A stretch of DNA of 16,844 bases from CAXMQS01 sp036446035 (GTDB lineage: Bacteria; Actinomycetota; Acidimicrobiia; Spongiisociales; JAOTWH01), in contig JAZFSG010000121.1 in the NCBI GenBank assembly GCA_036446035.1, positions 1 through 16,844 of the forward strand. Direction: 5' to 3'. Positions 1 through 6,966 of the stretch are shown one piece after another. The first letter of the stretch is position 1. Each line of letters begins with the position of its first letter. The translations under genes were made by a program, and so were the position numbers. The notes beneath the pieces were generated by a model. The model saw only the letters and a program-made list of their open reading frames with translations, had not been told where the DNA came from and ran no database searches.

Positions 1-108
1 GAGGTCGAGCTCATCGCTCCCATCGCCATGGATGAGGGCTTGCGCTTTGCCATCCGTGAGGGTGGACGCACTGTCGGCGCCGGTCGCGTGACGAAGATCC
101 TCGAGTAG
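1..108 (+). CDS. tuf: Elongation factor Tu, C-terminal end (partial)
   Basis: The window opens in frame inside a gene whose last 35 codons read EVELIAPIAMDEGLRFAIRE followed by GGRTVGAGRVTKILE and a TAG stop. This is the near-invariant end of EF-Tu domain III, the GTPase that carries aminoacyl-tRNA to the ribosomal A site. The GTPase domain lies outside the window. Only 18 bases separate the stop from rpsJ and no promoter-like sequence is visible there, so tuf is probably co-transcribed with the ribosomal genes. tuf directly before the S10 cluster is a common bacterial arrangement. Confidence 0.97.
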   Translation, partial: EVELIAPIAMDEGLRFAIREGGRTVGAGRVTKILE

Positions 109-126
109 GAACAGAAAGCAGTACAG

Positions 127-438
127 ATGGCCGAAGAGCAGAAGATCCGGATCCGCCTCAAGGCGTACGACCACGAAGTGGTCGACGAATCCGCGCGTAA
201 GATCGCTGAGACCGTCGTGCGGACCCAGGCCAAGATCAAGGGCCCGATTCCCCTGCCGACCAAGATCCATCGCTATTGCGTGATCCGCTCTCCGCACAAG
301 GACAAGGACTCGCGGGAGCACTTCGAGATGCGGATTCACAAGCGCCTCATCGACATCCTCGAGCCGACCCCCAAGACAGTGGACTCGCTCATGCGACTGG
401 ACCTGCCCGCAGGGGTGGAAGTGGAGATCAAGCTGTGA
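127..438 (+). CDS. rpsJ: 30S ribosomal protein S10
   Basis: This 103-residue protein matches S10 along its full length. It starts KIRIRLKAYDHEVVDESARK, continues with KGPIPLPTK and the RSPHKDKDSREHFEMR segment, and ends in a VEIKL strand. S10 sits in the head of the small subunit and in many bacteria also joins NusB in transcription antitermination. The family length is about 100-105 residues, so the ATG at 127 fits. The ribosome binding site is weak (AGAAAG about 8 bases upstream). The stop overlaps the GTG start of rplC in a GTGA motif, which suggests translational coupling. Confidence 0.98.
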   Translation: MAEEQKIRIRLKAYDHEVVDESARKIAETVVRTQAKIKGPIPLPTKIHRYCVIRSPHKDKDSREHFEMRIHKRLIDILEPTPKTVDSLMRLDLPAGVEVEIKL

Positions 439-1289
439 TCAAGGCGTTGATGGCAGAGAAGCTGGGGATGACCCAGATCTTCGTGGACGACCGGGCCATC
501 CCGGTCACGGTGCTGCGCGCCGGTCCTTGCCATGTCAGTCAGGTCAAGACGATGGAGCGCGACGGCTACACCGCCGTGCAGATGTCGTTCGGTGAGATGA
601 AGGCCAAGTCCGTATCGAACCCTGCTGCCGGTCACTTCGCCAAGGCCGGCGTTCCAGCCGCACGCCACGTAACCGAGATCCGCCTGGATGACATCTCCGA
701 GGTCGAGGCCGGCCAGGAGATCACAGTCGGGCAGGTGTTCGAAGCCGGCATGACGGCAGATGTCACGGGGATAACCAAGGGCAAGGGTTTCTCGGGAGTG
801 ATGAAGCGCCACAACTTCAAAGGTCAGCTAGCCAGCCACGGCGTTCACCGAGTCCACCGCAAGGGTGGATCCATCGGCGCCGCCTCAACGCCCGGGCGCG
901 TCTTCAAGGGAATGCCCATGGCGGGACGTCTGGGTAATGACCGCCAGACCGTGCTCAATCTCGAGGTTGTTGAGGTCGACCTCACCGAAGGCCTGATCAT
1001 GCTCAAGGGGCCCGTTCCCGGCCGTGCCGGATCTGTCGTCATGTTGCGCCACGCTGTCAAGAAGCTTGACCAGGGCTTGCCGACTCCGCCCGTGGAGGAA
1101 GAGGTCGCCGAGGATGCCCCCGTACCGGCCGAAGAGGCCGAGATGGTTGAGGAGGCGGCTGAGACCGAGGTCGCTACAGAGGCTCCAGCCCCAGAGGCCA
1201 GCGAAGAGGAGCCTGAGCCGGCCCCTGAGGCCAGTAGCGAAGAGCCAGCCGAAGAGCCAGCTGCTGATGAGGAGCCACCTGATGGCTGA
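435..1289 (+). CDS. rplC: 50S ribosomal protein L3 with acidic C-terminal extension
   Basis: L3 is a 23S rRNA assembly protein whose inner loop reaches toward the peptidyl-transferase centre. Family motifs are clear: EKLGMTQIF near residue 8, GKGFSGVMKRHNFKGQLASHG around 116-136, and the basic GRVFKGMPMAGRLGNDR loop around 154-170. I chose the GTG at 435 because it overlaps the rpsJ stop and restores the expected N-terminal strand MIKALMAEKLGMTQ. The ATG at 450 is a shorter alternative, and the frame stays open further upstream only inside rpsJ. The product is 284 residues against about 205-220 in the family. The excess is a tail from about residue 218 made of Glu, Ala and Pro with no Lys or Arg. 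Codons for Glu-Glu near the end form the GAGGAG ribosome binding site of rplD, whose start lies 8 bases inside this gene. Confidence 0.97.
   Translation: MIKALMAEKLGMTQIFVDDRAIPVTVLRAGPCHVSQVKTMERDGYTAVQMSFGEMKAKSVSNPAAGHFAKAGVPAARHVTEIRLDDISEVEAGQEITVGQVFEAGMTADVTGITKGKGFSGVMKRHNFKGQLASHGVHRVHRKGGSIGAASTPGRVFKGMPMAGRLGNDRQTVLNLEVVEVDLTEGLIMLKGPVPGRAGSVVMLRHAVKKLDQGLPTPPVEEEVAEDAPVPAEEAEMVEEAAETEVATEAPAPEASEEEPEPAPEASSEEPAEEPAADEEPPDG
1239..1262 (+). repeat. 12-bp tandem duplication in the rplC tail
   Basis: GAAGAGCCAGCC is followed directly by GAAGAGCCAGCT, in frame, encoding Glu-Glu-Pro-Ala twice. It sits in the acidic tail of L3. A perfect-length codon repeat of this kind suggests the tail grew by slippage or short tandem duplication. 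Confidence 0.8.
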
Positions 1290-1962
1290 GAAGAAGCTGA
1301 CCGCTCCTCTTTATGACGTCTCCGGTGCCACCAAGGGAACCGTCGATCTCGACGCCTCGATCTTCGGCATCGAGCCGAATACCGACGTTATGCACCAGGT
1401 GGTCACGGCCCAGCTCGGCGCCGCTCGCTCCGGTACTGCCAAGACCAAGACCCGATCCGAGGTCCGCGGCGGCGGTCGCAAGCCGTGGCGTCAGAAGGGT
1501 TTGGGCAGGGCGCGGCACGGGTCGATTCGCTCTCCCCAGTGGCGTGGTGGCGGCGTCACCTTTGGCCCAACGCCACGCAGCTACGCCGAGAGGACACCAA
1601 AGAAGATGAAGCGTTTGGCGCTTCGCAGCTCATTGTCCGCACGGGCAGCGGAGGACCAGGTGAGGGTCATCGAAGATTTCGATTGGGCGGAGCCCAAGAC
1701 CAAGGCGGCGCGTGCGCTGTTGAGAGCCGTCGACTGTGGGGCGAAAGCCCTGGTCGTGCTCGGTCAAAGTGACGCCGTGGCGGCCAAGTCCTTCCGGAAC
1801 CTTCCCACGGTCAACGTGCTTCAGTCCGGCCAGCTCAATACGTACGACGTGCTGTGGGCGGACACCGTTGTATTCGACAAGGGCGCACTCGAGGCGCTGA
1901 GCGGCACCGCCTACGAAGTGACGAAGAGCGACTTCGTCAAAGAGGGGGATGAGGAAGAATGA
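1282..1962 (+). CDS. rplD: 50S ribosomal protein L4
   Basis: The 226-residue protein is a full-length L4 (family about 200-220). It has the N-terminal PLYDVSGATKGTVDLD strand and the long basic loop around residues 48-88 (RSEVRGGGRKPWRQKGLGRA, then HGSIRSPQWRGGG and FGPTPRSY). In the family this loop lines the exit-tunnel constriction together with L22. In Escherichia coli, L4 also represses its own operon; whether that holds here cannot be seen. The ATG at 1282 has a strong GAGGAG site seven bases upstream, while the longer upstream frame is only a shadow of rplC. The C-terminus KEGDEEE is acidic because its codons form the ribosome binding site of rplW, which starts in an ATGA overlap. Confidence 0.97.
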   Translation: MAEKKLTAPLYDVSGATKGTVDLDASIFGIEPNTDVMHQVVTAQLGAARSGTAKTKTRSEVRGGGRKPWRQKGLGRARHGSIRSPQWRGGGVTFGPTPRSYAERTPKKMKRLALRSSLSARAAEDQVRVIEDFDWAEPKTKAARALLRAVDCGAKALVVLGQSDAVAAKSFRNLPTVNVLQSGQLNTYDVLWADTVVFDKGALEALSGTAYEVTKSDFVKEGDEEE

Positions 1963-2252
1963 AGACCAAAGACCCGCGCGACATCATCTTTGCACCTGTT
2001 GTGTCTGAGAAGTCCTACGACCTCATCGAGGACGCCAATACCTACACCTTCCTCGTCGATCCTCGTTCCAACAAGACAGAGATCAAGCAGGCCATCGCTG
2101 AGATCTTCGATGTGAAAGTTGTCAACGTCAACGTTCAGACCCGCAAGGGCAAGGTCAAGAGAACTGGCTGGGTCACCGGCACCCGCAAGAGCGTCAAGAG
2201 GGCGCTGGTCAAGTTGGCCACGGGCGACTCAATCGACATTTTCGGAGTGTGA
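1959..2252 (+). CDS. rplW: 50S ribosomal protein L23
   Basis: The protein has 97 residues, the usual length. Diagnostic features are DIIFAPVVSEKSYDLIE near the N-terminus, the NKTEIKQAIAEIFDVKVVNV helix-strand segment, and the basic RKGKVKRTGW hairpin that binds 23S rRNA. L23 lies beside the exit of the nascent-peptide tunnel and is the docking site for trigger factor and the signal recognition particle. The ATG overlaps the rplD stop (ATGA) and is preceded by AGGAAG. Five bases separate it from rplB. Confidence 0.98.
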   Translation: MKTKDPRDIIFAPVVSEKSYDLIEDANTYTFLVDPRSNKTEIKQAIAEIFDVKVVNVNVQTRKGKVKRTGWVTGTRKSVKRALVKLATGDSIDIFGV

Positions 2253-2257
2253 GGTAG

Positions 2258-3088
2258 ATGCCCGTACGCAAGCGCAAGCCGACGTCTCCGGGCCGCCGCT
2301 TCCAAACGGTGGCCGACTTCAGCGAGATCACGAAGGCAAAGCCCGAGAAGTCGCTGACGAGCGGTAAGACGCGATCGAGCGGCCGCAATAACCACGGGCG
2401 CATCACATCTCGCCATCGAGGTGGTGGGCACAAGCGCCTCTATCGCGAGATCGATTTCCGTCGTAACAAGGACGGGATCCCGGCAAAGGTGGCGAGCATC
2501 GAGTACGACCCCAATCGGAACTCCCGCATCGCCCTCCTCAACTATGCCGACGGTGAGAAGCGCTACATCATCGCACCCCTCGGGGTGAAGGTCGGCGACC
2601 AGCTGATGTCCGGCTCGTCTTCGGATATCCGTCCGGGGAATGCCCTACCCCTTCGCAACATTCCTGCGGGCACGATGGTGCACGGAGTTGAGCTGCGCCC
2701 CGGCGGCGGAGCCAAGATGGGCCGCTCTGCCGGCACCGCCATTCAGCTCATGTCGAAAGAGAGCGGCAATGCACTGTTGCGTCTGCCGTCGGGTGAGATG
2801 CGGATGGTCGCCCTCGACTGTCGGGCGACGATCGGCCAGGTCGGCAATCCCGAGGCAGAGCTCATCAAGGTGGGCAAGGCCGGCCGAAGTCGCTGGCAGG
2901 GCAAGCGCCCGCAGAGCCGCGGCGTCGCCATGAACCCCGTCGATCACCCACTTGGTGGCGGCGAGGGCAAGAGCTCAGGCGGTCGCCACCCCGTCAGTCC
3001 ATGGGGCAAACCCGAGGGCCGGACCCGCCGCAAGAACAAGGCGAGCGACAAGATGATCGTCCGTCGCCGCACCAAGAAAGGCAGGTAG
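2258..3088 (+). CDS. rplB: 50S ribosomal protein L2
   Basis: At 276 residues this is a standard L2, a large primary rRNA-binding protein needed for subunit joining and peptidyl-transferase assembly. Visible motifs are GRNNHGRITSRHRGGGHKR in the N-terminal extension, the paired OB and SH3-like folds through IEYDPNRNSRIALLNYADGE and VGQVGNPE-like segments, and the conserved C-terminal region MNPVDHPLGGGEG followed by GRHPVSPWGK. The conserved histidine of the VDHPLGGGEG motif is present. The ATG follows GAGG closely, downstream of the rplW stop. rpsS begins two bases after its stop. Confidence 0.98.
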   Translation: MPVRKRKPTSPGRRFQTVADFSEITKAKPEKSLTSGKTRSSGRNNHGRITSRHRGGGHKRLYREIDFRRNKDGIPAKVASIEYDPNRNSRIALLNYADGEKRYIIAPLGVKVGDQLMSGSSSDIRPGNALPLRNIPAGTMVHGVELRPGGGAKMGRSAGTAIQLMSKESGNALLRLPSGEMRMVALDCRATIGQVGNPEAELIKVGKAGRSRWQGKRPQSRGVAMNPVDHPLGGGEGKSSGGRHPVSPWGKPEGRTRRKNKASDKMIVRRRTKKGR

Positions 3089-3090
3089 TC

Positions 3091-3372
3091 ATGGGCCGCA
3101 GCCTCAAGAAGGGTCCGTTCGTGGACGAGCACCTGCTCAAGAAGGTCGACGCTGCCCAGAAATCTGGAGACAAGCGAGTCATCAAGACCTGGAGTCGGCG
3201 CTCGACCGTAATCCCAGAGATGGTTGGGTTGACGCTCGCCGTGCACGACGGTCGCAAGCACGTCCCGATCTACATCACCGAGTCCATGGTTGGGCACAAG
3301 CTGGGCGAATTCGCAGGGACCCGCACATTCCGCGGCCATGCCGGCGGGGAAAGGGCTGCACGCAGGACATGA
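3091..3372 (+). CDS. rpsS: 30S ribosomal protein S19
   Basis: The 93-residue product begins MGRSLKKGPFVDEHLLKKV and contains TWSRRSTVIPEMVG, HDGRKHVPIYITESMVGHK, and LGEFAGTRTFRGH. These are the signature blocks of S19, which pairs with S13 in the 30S head near the A-site tRNA. The ATG follows the AGGTAG that closes rplB. The longer open frame upstream reads through rplB and is not used. It ends in an ATGA overlap with rplV. Confidence 0.98.
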   Translation: MGRSLKKGPFVDEHLLKKVDAAQKSGDKRVIKTWSRRSTVIPEMVGLTLAVHDGRKHVPIYITESMVGHKLGEFAGTRTFRGHAGGERAARRT

Positions 3373-3731
3373 ACGTTCACGCCAAAGCTCGCTTCGTTCG
3401 CCAGTCGCCATCCAAGGTTCGCCAGGTGCTCGACCTCGTACGAGGTCGTCACGTGCCTGAGGCCCTGACGGTGCTCGACTTCGCCAACCGGCGCGCCGCC
3501 GATCCGGTGCGGAAACTGCTCGAGTCTGCTGTCGCCAACGCTGAGCACAATTTCGCACTCAGCGCCAGCGAGCTAACCGTCCAGAGAGCCTTCGCCGACG
3601 AGGGCCCGACCCTCAAGCGCTTTCGCCCCCGCGCTCGTGGTCGCGCCGGATCGATTCATAAGCAGACCAGTCATATAACGATCGTGCTTAGCGATGGGCG
3701 AGAAGCCATCGAGCCAGGAGAGGATGCCTGA
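3369..3731 (+). CDS. rplV: 50S ribosomal protein L22
   Basis: The protein has 120 residues. The core starts AKARFVRQSPSKVRQVLDLV, and the segment at about residues 76-102 (ADEGPTLKRFRPRARGRAG and SIHKQTSHI) is the extended beta hairpin that reaches the tunnel constriction. Mutations in this hairpin cause macrolide resistance in other bacteria; nothing here departs obviously from the usual sequence. The short C-terminus EPGEDA overlaps the region that carries the rpsC ribosome binding site. Stop and next start share one base (TGATG). Confidence 0.98.
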   Translation: MNVHAKARFVRQSPSKVRQVLDLVRGRHVPEALTVLDFANRRAADPVRKLLESAVANAEHNFALSASELTVQRAFADEGPTLKRFRPRARGRAGSIHKQTSHITIVLSDGREAIEPGEDA

Positions 3732-4843
3732 TGGGCCAGAAGATCCACCCCTACGGGATGCGCCTCGGCATCGTCACGGACTGGAAGTCCCGTTGGTACA
3801 GCGAAAAGGACTACGCCGACAACGTGGTCTCGGATGCCCACGTTCGTGACTTCCTGAACGGCGAACTGGAGCGGGGAGCTATCAGCCGCGTCGATATCGA
3901 GCGGATCGGTGACAAGAAGATCCAGATCGACGTGCACACCGCCCGACCCGGAGTTGTCATCGGGCGAAGTGGCACCGAGGCCGAGCGACTGCGCACGGCT
4001 CTCGAGAACATCACTGATCGCCAGGTCAAGTTCAACGTCATCGAGGTGAAGAACGCCGAGACAGACGCTCAGTTGCTGGCGAGGGGCATCGCAGATCAGT
4101 TGCAGGGGCGGGTTTCGTTCCGGCGAGCCATGAAGCGTGCCATTCAGACAGCCATGAAGGCCGGCGCTCAAGGCGTACGCGTGCAGTGCTCGGGCCGTCT
4201 CGGCGGTTCCGACATGGGCCGACGAGAGTGGTATCGCGAGGGCAGGGTGCCCCTGCACACTCTTCGCGCAGATGTCGACTACGGCGCTGCCACGGCTCGC
4301 ACGACCGTCGGCGCCATCGGGGTCAAGGTTTGGGTCTACAAGGGCGACGTGCTGCCATCGCTGGCCGCAACCCGCGAGAAGATCGCCGCCGAAGCCGCAC
4401 TTGCTACCGGTGGACCTTCGGGACGCACCTTGCCTGCCAAGGCCCGGGTTGAAGCCAAAGCGGGGGAGACGCCTGGGAAGCGCCTCATCGAGGCTGGTGG
4501 CGGCAAGCGGCTAATTGAGGCCGGCGGCGGTAAGCGCCTGGTCGAGGCCGGAGGCGGCCGCAGGATGACCGCTGGTGAAGCCAAGAGCGAGTTCGTTGCG
4601 GCTCGGGAGGAGATGACGGCAGAGGAGAAGGCTGCGGCTGATCAGAAGGCGGCGGAGGCCACCGACGCTTCCGACGCGGTCACCCCAGAAAACGAAGCCA
4701 GCACAGAGACGGCGACCGCCGCTGAGCCTGAAGCCGCAGAGCCCGAAGCCCCGAAGACCGAGGCAGCCGCGACGACTGAAGCAGCCACAGAGACCACTGA
4801 AGCAGCCACGACGGACGCCGACGACGCTGGAAGTGAGAGTTAG
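3731..4843 (+). CDS. rpsC: 30S ribosomal protein S3 with repeat-bearing acidic C-terminal extension
   Basis: Residues 1 to about 210 are canonical S3. The start is MGQKIHPYGMRLGI, the KH domain carries PGVVIGRSGTEAERLR with the GRSG loop, and the second domain has RLGGSDMGRREWYREGRVPL and GVKVWVYKGD. S3 lines the mRNA entry channel and contributes to helicase activity there. The gene is 370 residues against about 210-280 in the family. The extra part has two sections. Residues 249-275 are three copies of a nine-residue GKRL(I/V)EAGG unit. From about residue 290 there is an Ala/Glu/Thr-rich acidic tail that includes a 21-base repeat. Mildly extended, acidic S3 tails occur in actinobacteria, but this one is long. 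It overlaps rplV by one base and is followed by a six-base gap to rplP. Confidence 0.97.
   Translation: MGQKIHPYGMRLGIVTDWKSRWYSEKDYADNVVSDAHVRDFLNGELERGAISRVDIERIGDKKIQIDVHTARPGVVIGRSGTEAERLRTALENITDRQVKFNVIEVKNAETDAQLLARGIADQLQGRVSFRRAMKRAIQTAMKAGAQGVRVQCSGRLGGSDMGRREWYREGRVPLHTLRADVDYGAATARTTVGAIGVKVWVYKGDVLPSLAATREKIAAEAALATGGPSGRTLPAKARVEAKAGETPGKRLIEAGGGKRLIEAGGGKRLVEAGGGRRMTAGEAKSEFVAAREEMTAEEKAAADQKAAEATDASDAVTPENEASTETATAAEPEAAEPEAPKTEAAATTEAATETTEAATTDADDAGSES
4475..4555 (+). repeat. Three tandem 27-bp units encoding GKRL(I/V)EAGG in rpsC
   Basis: Units lie at 4475-4501, 4502-4528 and 4529-4555, in frame. The protein copies are GKRLIEAGG, GKRLIEAGG and GKRLVEAGG, and a degenerate fourth begins GRRM. 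Third positions differ between copies (for example CTC ATC, CTA ATT and CTG GTC for the Leu-Ile/Val pair) while the amino acids stay nearly fixed. That pattern suggests protein-level conservation after duplication, not a recent DNA expansion. Confidence 0.9.
4775..4809 (+). repeat. 21-bp-spaced direct repeat in the rpsC acidic tail
   Basis: The 14-base string ACTGAAGCAGCCAC occurs at 4775-4788 and again at 4796-4809, a spacing of 21 bases, in frame. It encodes Thr-Glu-Ala-Ala-Thr twice. It looks like tail growth by short tandem duplication, as in the rplC tail. Confidence 0.75.
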
Positions 4844-4849
4844 CCCGCC

Positions 4850-5263
4850 ATGTTGATGCCGAAGCGCACCAAGTATCGCCGTGTTCATCGCGGACGCCGC
4901 AAGGGATATGCCAAGGGTGGCACCCGCGTGTCCTTCGGCGACTATGGCCTGCAGTCGATTGAGCCTGGATGGATCACTGCCCGCCAGATAGAGGCCGCTC
5001 GTGTCGCCATGACCCGCCACATCAAGCGTGACGGCAAGGTGTGGATCAACATCTTCCCCGACAAACCCGTCACCGAGAAGCCGGCCGAGACCCGAATGGG
5101 CTCCGGCAAGGGCACTCCGGAGTACTGGGTCGCCGTTGTCAAGCCTGGCCGCGTGATGTTCGAGATGTCAGGCGTCACCGAAGATCTGGCCCGAGAGGCG
5201 CTGCGCCTGGCAGCCAACAAGCTCCCGGTCCAGACGAAGTTCGTTGCCAGGGAGGAAGCATGA
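4850..5263 (+). CDS. rplP: 50S ribosomal protein L16
   Basis: The 137-residue product begins MLMPKRTKYRRVHRGRRKG and contains YAKGGTRVSFGDYGLQS, ARQIEAARVAMTRHIKR, and the KPVTEKPAETRMGSGKG loop that approaches the A and P site tRNAs. Length and motifs are standard for L16, which organises the tRNA-binding face of the large subunit. Both the ATG at 4850 and that at 4856 are possible. The family norm MLxPKR favours 4850. The upstream sequence lacks a clear ribosome binding site, so initiation may depend on coupling with rpsC six bases away. Confidence 0.97.
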   Translation: MLMPKRTKYRRVHRGRRKGYAKGGTRVSFGDYGLQSIEPGWITARQIEAARVAMTRHIKRDGKVWINIFPDKPVTEKPAETRMGSGKGTPEYWVAVVKPGRVMFEMSGVTEDLAREALRLAANKLPVQTKFVAREEA

Positions 5264-5481
5264 AAGCTGCCGAGCTCACAGGCTTGCGATATCGCGAACT
5301 CGAGGATCGCCTGGCGGAGACGAAGGAGGAGTACTTCAACCTTCGCTTCCAGATGGCGACCAATCAGCTCGACAACACTGCGAGGCTGCGAGATCTACGT
5401 CGCGACATCGCTCGTATCAACACCGTGATGCGAGCACAAGAGATCGATGCCTTCTACCGCGAAGCGAAGGATGAGGGATGA
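5260..5481 (+). CDS. rpmC: 50S ribosomal protein L29
   Basis: This 73-residue protein begins MKAAELTGLRYRELEDRLAE and contains the YFNLRFQMATNQLDN block and the RDIARINTVMRAQEI helix typical of L29, a two-helix protein beside L23 at the tunnel exit. The start is fixed by the ATGA overlap with rplP and a very strong GGGAGGA site four bases upstream. Longer reading frames upstream are rplP shadows. The C-terminal DEG codons supply the GAGGG ribosome binding site for rpsQ. Confidence 0.97.
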   Translation: MKAAELTGLRYRELEDRLAETKEEYFNLRFQMATNQLDNTARLRDLRRDIARINTVMRAQEIDAFYREAKDEG

Positions 5482-5735
5482 CTGACCGAGCCAAACGCAA
5501 AGAACGAACCGGGGTCGTGACTTCCGACGCCCGCGACAAGACGATCACGATTCAGGTGACGGCGTCGAAGAAGCATCCCCGTTACGACAAGGTCGTGCCG
5601 TCGCGGACCCGTCTCCATGTTCATGACGAGAACAACGATGCCAAGCGGGGCGACCTTGTTCGGGTCGCTGAGACGCGACCGCTGTCGAAATCCAAGAAGT
5701 GGCGGCTCGTCGAAGTAGTGGAGCGTGCCAGATGA
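5478..5735 (+). CDS. rpsQ: 30S ribosomal protein S17
   Basis: The protein has 85 residues. The OB-fold signature RTGVVTSDARDKTITIQV is followed by KHPRYDKVVPSRTRLHVHDE, GDLVRVAETRPLSKSKKWRL and a short basic end. All are diagnostic of S17, a primary 16S rRNA-binding protein of the body of the 30S subunit. The ATG overlaps the rpmC stop as ATGA, and the stop overlaps rplN the same way. Confidence 0.98.
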   Translation: MTDRAKRKERTGVVTSDARDKTITIQVTASKKHPRYDKVVPSRTRLHVHDENNDAKRGDLVRVAETRPLSKSKKWRLVEVVERAR

Positions 5736-6100
5736 TCCAACAGGAGAGCCGGCTCAAGGTGGCCGACAACTCGGGAGCCCGCGAGGTGCTGTGCATCAAC
5801 GTGCTCGGAGGGTCTGGCCGCCGCTACGCCTACGTTGGAGACGTCATCGTCGCTGCCGTCAAGGACGCCGTGCCCGGCGGCGCCGTCAAGAAGGGCGAGG
5901 TTGTCAGGGCCGTCGTCGTCAGGACCCGCAAGGAGAGCCGTCGAGTCGACGGCAGCTATATCCGTTTCGATGACAACGCCTGCGTCATCATCAACGATCA
6001 GCAGCAGCCACGAGGAACCCGCATCTTCGGGCCTGTCGGCCGTGAGCTCCGGGAGAAGAAGTTCATGCGCATCGTCTCGCTGGCGCCGGAGGTTTTGTGA
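5732..6100 (+). CDS. rplN: 50S ribosomal protein L14
   Basis: The 122-residue product starts MIQQESRLKVADNSGAREVL and contains VLGGSGRRYAYVGDVIVAAV and PGGAVKKGEVVRAVVVRT. It ends SLAPEVL, matching L14 exactly in length. L14 lies at the subunit interface and contacts L19 and 16S rRNA; in other bacteria it is the target of the silencing factor RsfS. The ATG at 5732 is chosen because MIQQES is the family N-terminus and overlaps the rpsQ stop. A GTG further upstream only extends into rpsQ. Confidence 0.98.
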   Translation: MIQQESRLKVADNSGAREVLCINVLGGSGRRYAYVGDVIVAAVKDAVPGGAVKKGEVVRAVVVRTRKESRRVDGSYIRFDDNACVIINDQQQPRGTRIFGPVGRELREKKFMRIVSLAPEVL

Positions 6101-6405
6101 TGCGTGTCAAGACCGGAGACAACGTGATGGTCATCGCCGGCAAGGACGCCGGCAAGGAAGGCCGTGTCGCCCGCGTTCTGAACAAGAAGGGCAAGATCAT
6201 CGTCGAGGGAGTGAACACCGCGAAGCGTCACCAGGCCCCTTCCGGCCAGACGATGCAGGGTGGGATCATCGACAAGGACATGCCGATCGATGCGTCCAAC
6301 GTCATGTTGGTGTGCGAGACAGACGGGCCGGTGCGGTCCCGCGCTGAGATCGATGCCGATGGTGTCAAGCGGCGAGTGTGCGTTAAGTGTGGAGCAGACC
6401 TATGA
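6100..6405 (+). CDS. rplX: 50S ribosomal protein L24
   Basis: The product is 101 residues from the ATG at 6100, which shares one base with the rplN stop. An in-frame GTG at 6097 would add one residue. The KOW motif is clear in DNVMVIAGKDAGKEGRVARV, followed by KIIVEGVNTAKRHQAP and the DKDMPIDASNVMLV strand. L24 is an assembly initiator that binds the 5' region of 23S rRNA. The C-terminus CVKCGADL has a CxxC pair, as in many bacterial L24 proteins; with only two cysteines, independent zinc binding is uncertain. Confidence 0.97.
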   Translation: MRVKTGDNVMVIAGKDAGKEGRVARVLNKKGKIIVEGVNTAKRHQAPSGQTMQGGIIDKDMPIDASNVMLVCETDGPVRSRAEIDADGVKRRVCVKCGADL

Positions 6406-6965
6406 GTGACATGCCCCGTCTGAAGAAGCAGTACCACGACGAGATCCGTGACAAGCTGCGTACCGAGCTCGGTCTCACCAACGACATGTTGATCCCGCGA
6501 CTCGAAAAGGTCGTTGTCAACATGGGCGTTGGCGATGCGGTCGCTGATGCCAAGCTGGTAGACGCCGCTGTGGTCGACCTTGCCACCATCACCGGCCAGA
6601 AGCCAAAGGTCAACCGAGCTCGCAAGTCCATCGCCAACTTCAAGCTGCGAGAAGGAATGCCAATCGGCGCCTCCGTTACAATGCGGGGCGACCGGATGTG
6701 GGAGTTCTTCGATCGTCTGGTCGCAATCGCCATTCCCCGTGTGCGTGACTTCCGCGGTCTCAACCCGAAGTCCTTCGACGGGCGTGGCAACTACACCTTT
6801 GGGGTAACGGAGCAGTTGATCTTCCCCGAGGTTGACTTCGACTCGGTAGTGAAGGTGCGCGGCATGGACATCACGATTTGCACAACGGCGAACGACGACG
6901 AAGGAGGAAGGGCGCTGCTTACGGCGTTTGGATTCCCCTTCCGTCGACAGGAAGCAGGGGTCTGA
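6402..6965 (+). CDS. rplE: 50S ribosomal protein L5
   Basis: At 187 residues this is a full L5. Typical blocks are IPRLEKVVVNMGVGDAV, ITGQKPKVNRARKSIANFKL, REGMPIGASVTMRGDRMWEF, PRVRDFRGLNPKSFDGRGNY and the FPEVDFDSV strand. L5 binds 5S rRNA and contacts the P-site tRNA. The ATG at 6402 overlaps the rplX stop (ATGA). An upstream in-frame start at 6387 would add five residues inside rplX and is less likely. The end codons (AGGAAGCAGGGG) double as the ribosome binding site for rpsN, one base away. Confidence 0.98.
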   Translation: MSDMPRLKKQYHDEIRDKLRTELGLTNDMLIPRLEKVVVNMGVGDAVADAKLVDAAVVDLATITGQKPKVNRARKSIANFKLREGMPIGASVTMRGDRMWEFFDRLVAIAIPRVRDFRGLNPKSFDGRGNYTFGVTEQLIFPEVDFDSVVKVRGMDITICTTANDDEGGRALLTAFGFPFRRQEAGV

Positions 6966-6966
6966 C

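Noticed and set aside
109..126. Possible promoter for rpsJ between tuf and rpsJ
   Set aside because: Only 18 bases are present and nothing resembles -35 or -10 elements there or in the last part of tuf that is visible.
2944..3558. Minus-strand open frame (204 codons) opposite rplB, rpsS and rplV
   Set aside because: It is a shadow of the coding strand with an Arg/Pro-rich product and no gene-like start context.
4511..5020. Minus-strand frame opposite the S3 tail, Gly/Leu/Cys-rich
   Set aside because: It is the mirror of the repetitive Ala/Glu codons on the coding strand, so low complexity is expected; no independent evidence for a gene.
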